From an uncultured Succiniclasticum sp. (GTDB taxonomy: Bacteria > Bacillota > Negativicutes > Acidaminococcales > Acidaminococcaceae), in contig UQUU01000005.1 in assembly GCA_900544275.1 (NCBI GenBank), forward strand, positions 142,039-206,038: 64,000 bases of DNA. The letters run 5' to 3'. Below the pieces are notes generated by a model. The model saw nothing but the letters and a program-made list of their open reading frames with translations, was not told the DNA's origin and did not search any database. Positions within the stretch are counted from its first letter, which is position 1, and each line of letters begins with the position of its first letter. Shown here in pieces: positions 1 to 7,922 of the stretch. The position numbers and the translations under genes are program-made.

Positions 1-293
1 TGGAGGAAGAGGTCGTCCAACGGTACGATCTGATGGAAGTTACCGTGCATCCTGTGCCGGAAGCGGGGGGGAGCGCGGCGGCCTGCGCCTATGAAGCTTT
101 TTCCCGCCCGGTCGTGGTAGAGTCGCTGCAGGCTCACTTGGGACTGGATATCGGGCAGACGTTGATCGGCATGCATTTAAAACGTGTGGCGGTGCCGGTG
201 CGGCTTAAAGTACATAGGCTTGGCAACGCGGTTTTGACCGCGGCGCGTACCCGTCCGCCGTTGATCGGCGGCGAAAGGGCCCGTTACTTTTAA
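1..293 (+). CDS. DUF436/UPF0340 family protein (YwlG-like), 3' part
   Basis: The reading frame is already open at base 3 and runs to the TAA at 291-293, so the gene starts before the window. The C-terminal part seen (about 97 residues) has the family's hallmark blocks: a 'GLDIGQTLIGMHLKRVAVPVRL' type segment followed by 'TAARTRPPLIGGERARY', which is how members of the YwlG/TIGR01440 group end. The biochemical role of the family is not established. In Bacillus the homologue sits close to glyA and upp, and here upp follows 124 bases downstream, which supports the assignment. Confidence 0.85.
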   Translation, partial: EEEVVQRYDLMEVTVHPVPEAGGSAAACAYEAFSRPVVVESLQAHLGLDIGQTLIGMHLKRVAVPVRLKVHRLGNAVLTAARTRPPLIGGERARYF

Positions 294-417
294 AACAGGC
301 AGAGCGCAAAGTTACAGATGAAGCAGGGGCGCTGCTCCCTCTTGGAAAAGCGACTGCAAGGAAGACAGAGGACGCAATAAATTTAGAAAATAAAGATGAG
401 CAAGCGGAGGCGTTTTT

Positions 418-1038
418 ATGAAAGTACACGTAGTAGAACATCCATTAATCGCGCACAAACTGACGATGATGCGGGATAAAAACTGCAACAGTAAAAATTT
501 TCGCGAGCTGTTAAAAGAGATCGCTTCGCTGATGACCTATGAAGTGACCCGGGACTGGCGGACGGAAGCGGTGCGCATCGAAACCCCTTTAGAAGAAACG
601 GATGGCGTGCGCTTAAAAGATGAAGTGACTATTATCCCCATCCTGCGGGCCGGCTTGGGCCTTCTGAACGGCGTGTTGGAAATGATTCCCCATGCCCATG
701 TGGGACATATCGGTCTTTATCGTGATCCGGTGACCCACCAGCCTCATGAATATTACTGCGGTCTTCCCAAACAGATGGATGCCAAGTGTATTGTGGTGGA
801 TCCTATGCTGGCGACCGGAGGTTCGGCCGCGGCGGCGATCACGATGCTGAAAGAAAAGGGACTGCATGATATCTGCCTGTTGGTCTTGGTGGCAGCGCCG
901 GAAGGTATTGAAGTGATTAACAAAGAGCATCCGGACGTGGAGATTTACACGGCGGCGGTAGATCGGCAGTTAAACGAAAAAGCCTATATTCTTCCGGGTC
1001 TGGGCGATGCGGGAGACCGGGTATTCGGTACGTTATAA
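418..1038 (+). CDS. upp: Uracil phosphoribosyltransferase
   Basis: Salvages uracil by joining it to PRPP to make UMP in the cytoplasm. The 206-residue length is typical. The PRPP-binding loop is visible at about residues 126-137 (VVDPMLATGGSA), and the C-terminal uracil-binding block GLGDAGDRVFGT is intact. The ATG at 418 follows a purine-rich GCGGAGG ribosome-binding site with a short spacer. It is the second gene in a same-strand run (DUF436 gene, upp, dCMP deaminase), a common Firmicute arrangement. Confidence 0.97.
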   Translation: MKVHVVEHPLIAHKLTMMRDKNCNSKNFRELLKEIASLMTYEVTRDWRTEAVRIETPLEETDGVRLKDEVTIIPILRAGLGLLNGVLEMIPHAHVGHIGLYRDPVTHQPHEYYCGLPKQMDAKCIVVDPMLATGGSAAAAITMLKEKGLHDICLLVLVAAPEGIEVINKEHPDVEIYTAAVDRQLNEKAYILPGLGDAGDRVFGTL

Positions 1039-1158
1039 ACAGTGGGTTGTTGGAGAAATACAGGAAAATTCATTTTTTGTGTTCCGTAAGAGCAGATTCG
1101 CTTCCGCAGTGAAGCGCAATAGAGAAAGTCCGTCTGAGAAACAGAAGAAGGTTCAGGA

Positions 1159-1638
1159 ATGACACGCAGTGTAGAAAACAGACCCGATTGGGATCATTAT
1201 TTTATGGAGATCGCGGAGGTAGTCAGTAAACGGGCTACCTGCCTGCGTCGGGGCGTAGGCGCGGTGATCGTAAAAAATAAACAGATTTTGGCTACCGGTT
1301 ACAACGGGACGCCGAAAGGCATGCCTCATTGCGCGGAGGTGGGCTGTCTGCGGGAACAATTAAAGGTTCCTTCGGGCAAATGCCATGAATTGTGCAGAGG
1401 TATCCATGCGGAACAAAATGCGGTAGTGCAGGCTGCCGTGCACGGTGTTTCGGTCGATGGCGCTACGTTGTATTGTACGAATCAGCCTTGTGTGGTTTGT
1501 TCAAAAATTTTGATCAATGCAGGGATCCAGCGGATCGTATATCATGACCCCTATCCGGACAAGCTGGCGGAAGAAATGCTGGCAGCCTCCGGGATGCAGG
1601 TGGAGCGCTTGGATTTTGCGGAACAGGAGAAAGACTGA
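1159..1638 (+). CDS. comEB: Deoxycytidylate (dCMP) deaminase, ComEB type
   Basis: Cytidine/deoxycytidylate deaminase fold of 159 residues. The zinc site is complete: HAE at residues 83-85 and the PC-x-x-C block at 110-114. It converts dCMP to dUMP, feeding thymidylate synthesis, and forms a nucleotide group with the upstream upp. In Bacillus the homologue is called comEB. The gap to upp is 120 bases with no clear terminator, and the next gene follows after 12 bases, so the two are probably co-transcribed. Confidence 0.92.
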   Translation: MTRSVENRPDWDHYFMEIAEVVSKRATCLRRGVGAVIVKNKQILATGYNGTPKGMPHCAEVGCLREQLKVPSGKCHELCRGIHAEQNAVVQAAVHGVSVDGATLYCTNQPCVVCSKILINAGIQRIVYHDPYPDKLAEEMLAASGMQVERLDFAEQEKD

Positions 1639-1650
1639 GGGTAGCGGTAC

Positions 1651-2658
1651 GTGTATATTTTAGCTTTGATCATTGCGCTGTTGGCCAGCTTTTTGCTGAC
1701 GCCTTATATTAAGCAGCTGGCGGTAAAAATCGGCGCAGTGGATAAACCTGACAAGCGAAAAGTTCATACGCAGGTGATGCCCCGCCTGGGGGGACTGGCG
1801 ATCTATCTTGCGACGATGCTGGCCATCGTTTGCAGTATGCCGATTACCCGGGACCTGCTGGGGATTTTATTAGGCGGCACCTGGATTGTGATCGTGGGCG
1901 TATTGGACGACAAATATTCGCTGCCCGCCCGGGTCAAGCTGGCAGGGCAGGTGATAGCGGCTGTGATCCTGGTCGCCTTTGATGTAAAAATTGAATGGCT
2001 GAACAATCCTTTTGGCGGCTATTTTTATCTGGAATATCTTTCCATTCCTTTTACCGTTTTTTGGGTAATCAGCTTTATTAATGTGGTGAATCTGATCGAC
2101 GGCCTGGACGGTCTGGCCGCCGGCGTATCCGGTATTGCGTCCATTACGGTGATCCTGGTGGCGGTGCATCAGGGCTATTTTCCGGTGGCAACGCTGACGG
2201 CGGCGTTAGCCGGCGGGATCATCGGCTTTATTCATTATAATTTTAACCCTGCGACGATTTTTATGGGAGATACCGGCAGTATGTTCATCGGTTATATGTT
2301 GGCGGCTATTTCCATTTTCGGGGCGGTGAAGAGCGCGGCGACGATCGCGCTGATCGTACCTGCCATCGCGCTGGGTCTGCCCATTATGGATACGGCGTTC
2401 GCGATTTTGCGGCGCTACAGCAACGGCCGGCCTATTTTCCAGCCGGACAAGGGGCATCTGCACCATCGCCTTTTGGCCATGGGTCTGAGTCAGAGACAGG
2501 CCGTGCTGCTGATGTACGGTATCAGTATCGTATTGTGTCTGGCGGCTTTTGTTCTGGCGGAAGCCAATGTGTATGTGGCGGCTGTGGTGATCGTCCTGAT
2601 TTTAGTCGGTGTGGCGGTAGGAGCCAAGCGGATCGGTATTTTGAATGACCGGAGCTGA
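1651..2658 (+). CDS. Polyprenyl-phosphate GlcNAc-1-phosphate transferase family (TagO/WecA type)
   Basis: Multi-pass membrane enzyme of glycosyltransferase family 4 (MraY/WecA superfamily), which moves a sugar-1-phosphate from a UDP-sugar onto undecaprenyl phosphate. About ten hydrophobic segments are seen. The conserved acidic motifs are present: VLDDKYSLP at about residues 84-92, NLIDGLDGLAAG at 147-158, FNPATIFMGDTGS at 198-210, and the HLHHRLL loop near residue 270. The start is GTG, preceded by GAGGG nine bases upstream. It sits between comEB and the UDP-GlcNAc 2-epimerase, so it likely starts a surface polysaccharide made on a lipid carrier. The exact sugar is not decidable from sequence. 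Confidence 0.9.
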   Translation: MYILALIIALLASFLLTPYIKQLAVKIGAVDKPDKRKVHTQVMPRLGGLAIYLATMLAIVCSMPITRDLLGILLGGTWIVIVGVLDDKYSLPARVKLAGQVIAAVILVAFDVKIEWLNNPFGGYFYLEYLSIPFTVFWVISFINVVNLIDGLDGLAAGVSGIASITVILVAVHQGYFPVATLTAALAGGIIGFIHYNFNPATIFMGDTGSMFIGYMLAAISIFGAVKSAATIALIVPAIALGLPIMDTAFAILRRYSNGRPIFQPDKGHLHHRLLAMGLSQRQAVLLMYGISIVLCLAAFVLAEANVYVAAVVIVLILVGVAVGAKRIGILNDRS

Positions 2659-2679
2659 AGTGGAACAGGAGGCATTTTT

Positions 2680-3834
2680 TTGAAAAAGTTAAAAGTGATG
2701 CTGGTTTTCGGGACGCGCCCGGAAGCGATCAAAATGTGTCCTTTAGTATTGGAAATGCGTAAATATCCGGAAAGCATCGAGACTGTCGTGGCGGTTACGG
2801 CACAGCACCGGGAGATGCTGGACCAGGTGCTGCAGCTATTTGGCATTACGCCGGACTATGACCTGAATATTATGACCGGCGGGCAAACCCTGTCTGATGT
2901 GACGGTAAAAGCATTGTTGGGTCTGAAAAATGTGATTGAAGAAGTGAAGCCGGATCTGATTCTGGTACATGGGGATACGACCACCACTTTTGCCGGCGCA
3001 TTGGCTGCCTATTATGCGCAGGTTAAAGTAGGCCATGTGGAAGCCGGTTTGCGGACGGGCAATAAATACTCTCCGTATCCGGAAGAAATGAACCGGAAAC
3101 TGACCGGCGCGATTGCCGATTTTCACTTTGCGCCTACCTCTACCAGTTATGGGAACCTCTGCCGCGAGAATGTGCCGGAAACGCAGATCTTCATCACCGG
3201 CAACACGGTGATCGACGCGCTGCGCACCACTGTGCGTCCGGATTTTGTTTTTACGGACCCTGTGCTTGAAAAAGCGCTGAAAAGCGGGAAACGACTGATT
3301 TTAATGACGACCCATCGCCGGGAAAATTTAGGGGAACCTATGCGTCATGTGTATCGGGCGCTGAAAGCGGTATTGGAAACCCATCCGGATACGGCGGCGA
3401 TTTTCCCGGTACATAAAAATCCCAAAGTGCGGGAAGTGGTAAAAGAGGAGCTGGCCGGGCTGGATCGGGTCTATCTTACGGAGCCGTTGGATTATGAACC
3501 TTTCGCCAATCTGATGGGGCGGGTGGACGTTGTGCTGACAGACAGCGGCGGGATTCAGGAAGAAGCACCGGCTTTGGGGAAACCGGTCCTGGTGCTGCGG
3601 GATACCACGGAACGGCCGGAGGCGGTCGCTGCCGGCACAGTCCGTTTAGTGGGGACGGATTGTGAAACTGTAAAAAAAGAAACATTTCGGCTTTTGGAGG
3701 ATCCGGCTTATTATCGGTCTATGGCGGAAGCGGTGAATCCTTATGGGGACGGGAAGGCCTGCGAGAGGATCGTTCAATTTATTTTGTATAACTTTGACTT
3801 TAGCTCGCGGATGCCGGAACCGTTTCAGGTGTAA
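2680..3834 (+). CDS. wecB: UDP-N-acetylglucosamine 2-epimerase (non-hydrolysing)
   Basis: Interconverts UDP-GlcNAc and UDP-ManNAc, giving precursor for surface polysaccharide. The 384-residue length and motifs fit the family: GTRPEAIKMCPL at the N-terminus, THRRENLGEP in the middle, and the C-terminal nucleotide-binding block DSGGIQEEAP...TERPEA. The start codon is TTG at 2680, chosen because a strong ACAGGAGG lies eight bases upstream and the protein then begins at the conserved Lys-rich beta strand. Only 21 bases separate it from the transferase gene, so they form one unit. Confidence 0.95.
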   Translation: MKKLKVMLVFGTRPEAIKMCPLVLEMRKYPESIETVVAVTAQHREMLDQVLQLFGITPDYDLNIMTGGQTLSDVTVKALLGLKNVIEEVKPDLILVHGDTTTTFAGALAAYYAQVKVGHVEAGLRTGNKYSPYPEEMNRKLTGAIADFHFAPTSTSYGNLCRENVPETQIFITGNTVIDALRTTVRPDFVFTDPVLEKALKSGKRLILMTTHRRENLGEPMRHVYRALKAVLETHPDTAAIFPVHKNPKVREVVKEELAGLDRVYLTEPLDYEPFANLMGRVDVVLTDSGGIQEEAPALGKPVLVLRDTTERPEAVAAGTVRLVGTDCETVKKETFRLLEDPAYYRSMAEAVNPYGDGKACERIVQFILYNFDFSSRMPEPFQV

Positions 3835-3901
3835 GATTGTTTTTTTAGATGGACCGGACGAGGTAGAAGTGTAAACCATTCGGGTTATTTAAAAAAAACG
3901 G

Positions 3902-3930
3902 TTGGCAATTTAACAAAAATATATTAAAAT
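3902..3930 (+). promoter_or_regulatory. Probable promoter of the ATP synthase operon
   Basis: TTGGCA at 3902-3907 and TAAAAT at 3925-3930 with a 17-base AT-rich spacer, in the 150-base gap before atpI. Seen in sequence; activity is inferred. Confidence 0.5.
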
Positions 3931-3984
3931 AAGATAGCATTTACTTCTCACATATTTTTCACAATTACGGAGCAGACAGGTCAT

Positions 3985-4377
3985 ATGCTTGATTTTAGAG
4001 GCAAAAGCCGTGACTACGCCGTCCATGTTATGAAACGAATTTGGCTGCGTCAGTTGGTGGGGGCAACACTATTTATAGTGATTGGAAGTACATTTTTAGC
4101 TCGTCATTCTCTTATTTCTTTGTTTATAGGCCTTTTATGGTCTTTATTGGATGACCTTGTCGTTTTAAGTTCTGCAATTATGGGATATTCTGCAGATGTA
4201 AAGACGATGAAGCGGTGGCTCAAGAAAATGTTTGCTACCAGGGTTGCTTTAGGTATTATCTTTGTGGTGATTATGTTAGGTATAAAACTGAAAGTTGCAG
4301 AAGCGATGGTAGGTTTTATCCTGTTACATATATTTTTTATTATTAATTTAAAATATTTCACGGCCTCGAAAAAATAG
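3985..4377 (+). CDS. atpI: ATP synthase subunit I (AtpI-like) membrane protein
   Basis: A 130-residue protein with four hydrophobic segments and the polar residues within membrane segments typical of AtpI/ATP synthase I proteins, for example LLWSLLDDLVVL near residues 48-60. AtpI proteins are thought to help assemble the c-ring. Its position directly before atpB, as first gene of the operon, supports the call. Sequence conservation in this family is low, so context carries much of the weight. Base composition here is visibly more AT-rich than in atpA and atpD. Confidence 0.82.
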   Translation: MLDFRGKSRDYAVHVMKRIWLRQLVGATLFIVIGSTFLARHSLISLFIGLLWSLLDDLVVLSSAIMGYSADVKTMKRWLKKMFATRVALGIIFVVIMLGIKLKVAEAMVGFILLHIFFIINLKYFTASKK

Positions 4378-4412
4378 CCTATGTATTGAGGGTGTGAGGA
4401 AAGGAGAAAAAA

Positions 4413-5117
4413 ATGGGAAATGCTGAACAAGCAAGCAATGAAATCATTCATTATTTACCACAGCACATTGATGCGTTGGGAACAACGATTCATATGCAGA
4501 CAATGTATATGAGTTGGTTAGCCTGCATCATTACCATTGCTTTGGTCTGGGTTGCAACGGCTGGTGCAAAAATGATTCCGGGTCGTGCTCAGGCACTGTT
4601 GGAAATTATTGAAGAATGGTTGGGCGGCCTGATTGAAGATAATCTGGGAAAAGATGGTCGTCGTAAGATGGAACCGTTTCTTCTCACTCTATTTCTCTTC
4701 CTTTTTGTGGCAAATGAAGTGGGAGTTTTTTTGCCTTCTGTTTTTGGTTTTCATTTTACGTCCCCTACTAACGATATAAATGTAGTCTTTGCCTTTTCTA
4801 TTATGGTCTTGGTTTTGACTTATATTGTAGGGATTGGACGCAATGGATTAGGGCATTTTGCACATTTTTTCAAACCGTTTAAAGTCTTTCTTCCTTTAAA
4901 TTTAATTGAAGAAATTGCAAAACCTGTAACTATGGCACTTCGTCTTTTTGGTAATATTGTTGCTGGCGAAATCTTGCTGATAGTGCTTTACAAATTATCT
5001 CCCTGGGTAGTGCCGGATGTATGGATTTTATTCAGTTTATGCATCGGTTTATTGCAGGCTTTTGTTTTTACGATGCTTACCATTATTGGATTGGCTCCTG
5101 TATTTAAACATCACTAA
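4413..5117 (+). CDS. atpB: F1Fo ATP synthase subunit a
   Basis: Membrane subunit that forms the two ion half-channels against the c-ring. It is 234 residues with five to six membrane segments. The essential arginine is seen at residue 177 in the block MALRLFGNIVAGE, preceded by NLIEEIAKPVT. The ATG follows AAGGAG with a short spacer. It lies 35 bases after atpI and 60 bases before atpE, the canonical order. Confidence 0.97.
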   Translation: MGNAEQASNEIIHYLPQHIDALGTTIHMQTMYMSWLACIITIALVWVATAGAKMIPGRAQALLEIIEEWLGGLIEDNLGKDGRRKMEPFLLTLFLFLFVANEVGVFLPSVFGFHFTSPTNDINVVFAFSIMVLVLTYIVGIGRNGLGHFAHFFKPFKVFLPLNLIEEIAKPVTMALRLFGNIVAGEILLIVLYKLSPWVVPDVWILFSLCIGLLQAFVFTMLTIIGLAPVFKHH

Positions 5118-5177
5118 GTTAAACAGAAATATTAATCAACAGTATTCTAAAAAGGAAAGAAAGGATGAAATTTTAAC

Positions 5178-5429
5178 ATGGAAAATGCAATTGTTATAGC
5201 TGCTTCTGTATTGGCAGCAGGTCTTATCGGTGCTGGAGCATCTGTTGGTGCTGGTGTGGGCGATGGTCTGGTTACTTCCAAGGCTATCGAATGTATTGCT
5301 CGTCAACCGGAAGAGGCATCCACCTTTCAGGTAAATATGTTTATTTCCGTAGGTTTGATTGAGGCTATGCCTATTATTGCAATTGTAATTGCGATTGTAT
5401 TAGTATTTGCTAATCCTTTTGTAAAATAA
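5178..5429 (+). CDS. atpE: F1Fo ATP synthase subunit c
   Basis: An 83-residue hairpin of two membrane helices joined by the conserved ARQPE loop at residues 41-45. The ion-binding carboxylate is Glu62 in GLIEAMP. Na+-binding c subunits such as that of Ilyobacter carry Gln in the first helix and Ser/Thr after the Glu; here the corresponding residues are Asp29 (GVGDGL) and Ala63, so a proton-type ring is more likely. The acidic residue at position 29 is noted separately. Confidence 0.97.
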   Translation: MENAIVIAASVLAAGLIGAGASVGAGVGDGLVTSKAIECIARQPEEASTFQVNMFISVGLIEAMPIIAIVIAIVLVFANPFVK

Positions 5430-5488
5430 GCAAGTGGGCGGATATTATAGTTATTATTTGATTTAAATATTGAAAAGGAGTGCTGGAA

Positions 5489-5971
5489 TTGCTAGATTTT
5501 GATGCAACATTTTTTGCGCAGATATTAAATTTCATTATTCTTCTTTTCATCCTGGCAAAATTTGCCTACAAACCGTTGATGAAGGTGTTGGACGCACGCC
5601 GTGAACGCGTGACCAATGACCTGGAAACTGCTGAAAAGACCCGGACCGAAGCGGAAGCTTTGAAGAACCAGTACAGCCGACAGCTGTCTGAAGCTCGTTC
5701 CGAAGCAACTGCGATCGTTGAAAAAGCGAATAAGATCGGGCAGAAGGTGCATGACGATTTTGTAGCACAGGCCCAGGCTGAAAAAGAACAGCTGATAGTT
5801 TCTGCAAAACAGACGATTGAAAATGAAAAACAACAGGCTTTGACGGAAGTTCGTTCTCAGGTGATCACCCTGGCGACCGAGATTGCCGGCAAGGTGGTTG
5901 ATCAGAAACTGAATTCCGAGGCGGATCAGGCTCTGGTTGCGAAAACAGCTGACAGTGTTCTGAATCAATAA
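5489..5971 (+). CDS. atpF: F1Fo ATP synthase subunit b
   Basis: Peripheral stalk subunit: one N-terminal membrane helix (about residues 8-25) followed by a long charged coiled coil, 160 residues in all, a normal length. Start choice: the GTG at 5480 lies inside the ribosome-binding site AAAAGGAG (5473-5480), so the TTG at 5489, eight bases beyond it, is the better start. In other bacteria atpH follows; here the next gene carries only the delta C-terminal domain fused to alpha. No delta N-terminal domain is appended to this subunit. Confidence 0.94.
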   Translation: MLDFDATFFAQILNFIILLFILAKFAYKPLMKVLDARRERVTNDLETAEKTRTEAEALKNQYSRQLSEARSEATAIVEKANKIGQKVHDDFVAQAQAEKEQLIVSAKQTIENEKQQALTEVRSQVITLATEIAGKVVDQKLNSEADQALVAKTADSVLNQ

Positions 5972-6024
5972 TCGGACCGCTCATCAAGTTGTGGAGAAAA
6001 CAGGCATTGCCTGTGACTAATACA

Positions 6025-6040
6025 CCCGCGGCAGCGCGGG
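6025..6040 (+). other. GC-rich hairpin in the atpF-atpA gap
   Basis: CCCGCG and CGCGGG form a six-pair stem around a GCAG loop, just upstream of the GGAGGTGA ribosome-binding site of the next gene. A second small stem (CAGGC-ATT-GCCTG, 6001-6013) precedes it. There is no T-run, so these are not terminators. They could tune translation or mRNA processing within the operon; this is inference. Confidence 0.45.
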
Positions 6041-6064
6041 GGATATGGAGGTGAAGGATACAGC

Positions 6065-7915
6065 ATGGCTAGTAATGAAAAACTGGACTTGATCGTAAAA
6101 AGTCTTGACGGCCTCAAGATGGAACACGACAAGCTGCAAGCAGGGTCTACCAATGGCATTATCGCCGTTGTGCTGACGACTGCAAAAGAACTGACTGTAT
6201 CTGAGAAAGATGCCGTAGCCAAAGTTATCGGTGATAAATTAGGCTATCAGGTGTATATGGAAACCACCGTTGATCCTTCCATTATTGGCGGTTCTATTTT
6301 GAAAGCCGGCGATCAGGTTTATGATGCCAGCGTGAAACGTCAGATGGAAAAGGTCGGCGCAGCCATGGCGAAAGCCGGTATGAGCGGGCAGTCTCTGGAA
6401 GATCCTGCCAGCATTACCGCTTCTCTGACTGAAACTGTAAAAGAAACAAAATTGGATGTAGACCTGGAAGAGGTCGGTATTATCGAAAAGGTCGGCGACG
6501 GCATTGCTACCGTAAAAGGACTGAAACATGCCATGGCCGGCGAACTGGTTGAATTAAAAGGCGGCGTCAGCGGCATGGTGCAGAATCTGTTGCCGGATTC
6601 TGTAGGCGTCGTATTAATGGGCGGTGAAACCACCGTTCGCGAAGGCGATATCCTGCGTCGTACGGGCCGCTTGATGGAAGTGCCGGTCGGCGAAGGCCTG
6701 CTGGGGCGTGTTGTAAATCCTCTGGGGCAGCCCATTGACGGGAAGGGTGAGATCCATTATGCGGCGACCCGCCCGGTTGAAGCGCAAAGCCCCGGTATTG
6801 CAGATCGTAAGTCGGTAGACGTGCCGCTGCAGACGGGTATCAAAGCGATCGACGCATTGGTTCCCATTGGACGCGGACAGCGTGAGTTGATCATCGGCGA
6901 CCGCGGTACCGGTAAATCGGCCGTGGCTGTTGATACCATTATCAACCAGAAGAATACCGGCGTTATCTGTATTTATGTGGCGATCGGACAGAAGGCTTCT
7001 ACTATTGCCCGCCTGTCCCGTACGCTGGAAAAATATGGCGCGAAAGATTATACGATCATTGTGGCAGCTACCGCAGCACAGTCTGCACCGCTGCAGTATC
7101 TGGCTCCTTATGCCGGCGTAACCATGGGCGAATACTTCATGGACCAGGGCAAAGACGTTCTGTGTATCTATGATGACCTGTCCAAACATGCGGTGGCCTA
7201 CCGTGCCATGTCGCTGTTGCTTCGTCGGCCTCCCGGACGTGAAGCGTATCCCGGTGACGTATTCTACTTACATTCCCGTCTGCTGGAACGCGCGGCTCGT
7301 CGTAACGAACAGGCCGGCGGCGGTTCCATTACGGCGCTGCCCGTTATTGAAACGCTGGCCGGCGACGTAGGCGGTTATATTCCGACAAACGTTATTTCCA
7401 TTACAGACGGCCAGATCTATCTGGAAACCGACTTGTTCTACGCCGGTATCCGTCCGGCTATCAACGTAGGTCTGTCTGTTTCCCGTGTAGGCGGTTCCGC
7501 CCAGATCAAAGCGATGAAATCCGTCGCCGGCACCCTGCGTCTGGACCTGGCTCAGTATCGTGAATTGGCAGCGTTCGCGCAGTTCGGTTCCGATCTGGAC
7601 AAGGCGACCAAGGCGCAGCTGGATCGCGGCCTGCGTATGACCGAGCTGTTGAAACAGCCCCAGTATAAACCGTATCCGGTTGAAAAACAGGTTATTTCCC
7701 TGTATGCCGGTTCCAAAGGGTATATTGACGACCTGCCGGTACAGGACGTGACTCGTTTTGAAGCGGAATTGCTGAAATATGTGGATAATTCAGCTCCGGA
7801 AATCGGCGCCGATATTATCAAGAATAAAAAAATTACCGATGCCAACGAAGAAGCACTGAAAAAAGTGTTGGATGATTTCAAGCAGACTTTCGTAACCTCT
7901 GACGGAAAGAGGTGA
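6065..7915 (+). CDS. atpA: Fused ATP synthase delta (C-terminal domain) - alpha subunit
   Basis: The 616-residue product is about 105 residues longer than a normal alpha subunit. Residues ~10-98 match the C-terminal beta domain of subunit delta/OSCP, including its diagnostic VDPSIIGGSILKAGD...YDASVKRQ block (residues 69-93). A linker rich in Ala, Gly and Ser (~99-112) joins it to a full alpha: an N-terminal helix (~113-130), Walker A GDRGTGKS at 278-285 and an intact C-terminal region. The helical N-terminal domain of delta is absent, and no other atpH lies in the operon. The reading frame is continuous with no stop, and the ATG has a strong GGAGGTGAAGGA upstream. The product catalyses or supports rotary ATP synthesis in F1. 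Three alpha copies per F1 would mean three delta domains, which is odd. Confidence 0.92.
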   Translation: MASNEKLDLIVKSLDGLKMEHDKLQAGSTNGIIAVVLTTAKELTVSEKDAVAKVIGDKLGYQVYMETTVDPSIIGGSILKAGDQVYDASVKRQMEKVGAAMAKAGMSGQSLEDPASITASLTETVKETKLDVDLEEVGIIEKVGDGIATVKGLKHAMAGELVELKGGVSGMVQNLLPDSVGVVLMGGETTVREGDILRRTGRLMEVPVGEGLLGRVVNPLGQPIDGKGEIHYAATRPVEAQSPGIADRKSVDVPLQTGIKAIDALVPIGRGQRELIIGDRGTGKSAVAVDTIINQKNTGVICIYVAIGQKASTIARLSRTLEKYGAKDYTIIVAATAAQSAPLQYLAPYAGVTMGEYFMDQGKDVLCIYDDLSKHAVAYRAMSLLLRRPPGREAYPGDVFYLHSRLLERAARRNEQAGGGSITALPVIETLAGDVGGYIPTNVISITDGQIYLETDLFYAGIRPAINVGLSVSRVGGSAQIKAMKSVAGTLRLDLAQYRELAAFAQFGSDLDKATKAQLDRGLRMTELLKQPQYKPYPVEKQVISLYAGSKGYIDDLPVQDVTRFEAELLKYVDNSAPEIGADIIKNKKITDANEEALKKVLDDFKQTFVTSDGKR

Positions 7916-7922
7916 GTGACTA

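Noticed and set aside
1085..1098. 14-base match (CGTAAGAGCAGATT) with 14719-14732
   Set aside because: A match this short is expected by chance in 64 kb and the flanks do not extend.
3835..3901. Terminator after wecB
   Set aside because: AACC-ATTC-GGGTT is too short a stem to support a call, though A/T runs follow.
5178..5429. Sodium-type c-ring
   Set aside because: The Gln in helix 1 and Ser/Thr after the Glu that mark Na+ rings are both absent.
5480..5488. GTG start for atpF at 5480
   Set aside because: It lies at the end of the AAAAGGAG site; the TTG at 5489 has correct spacing.
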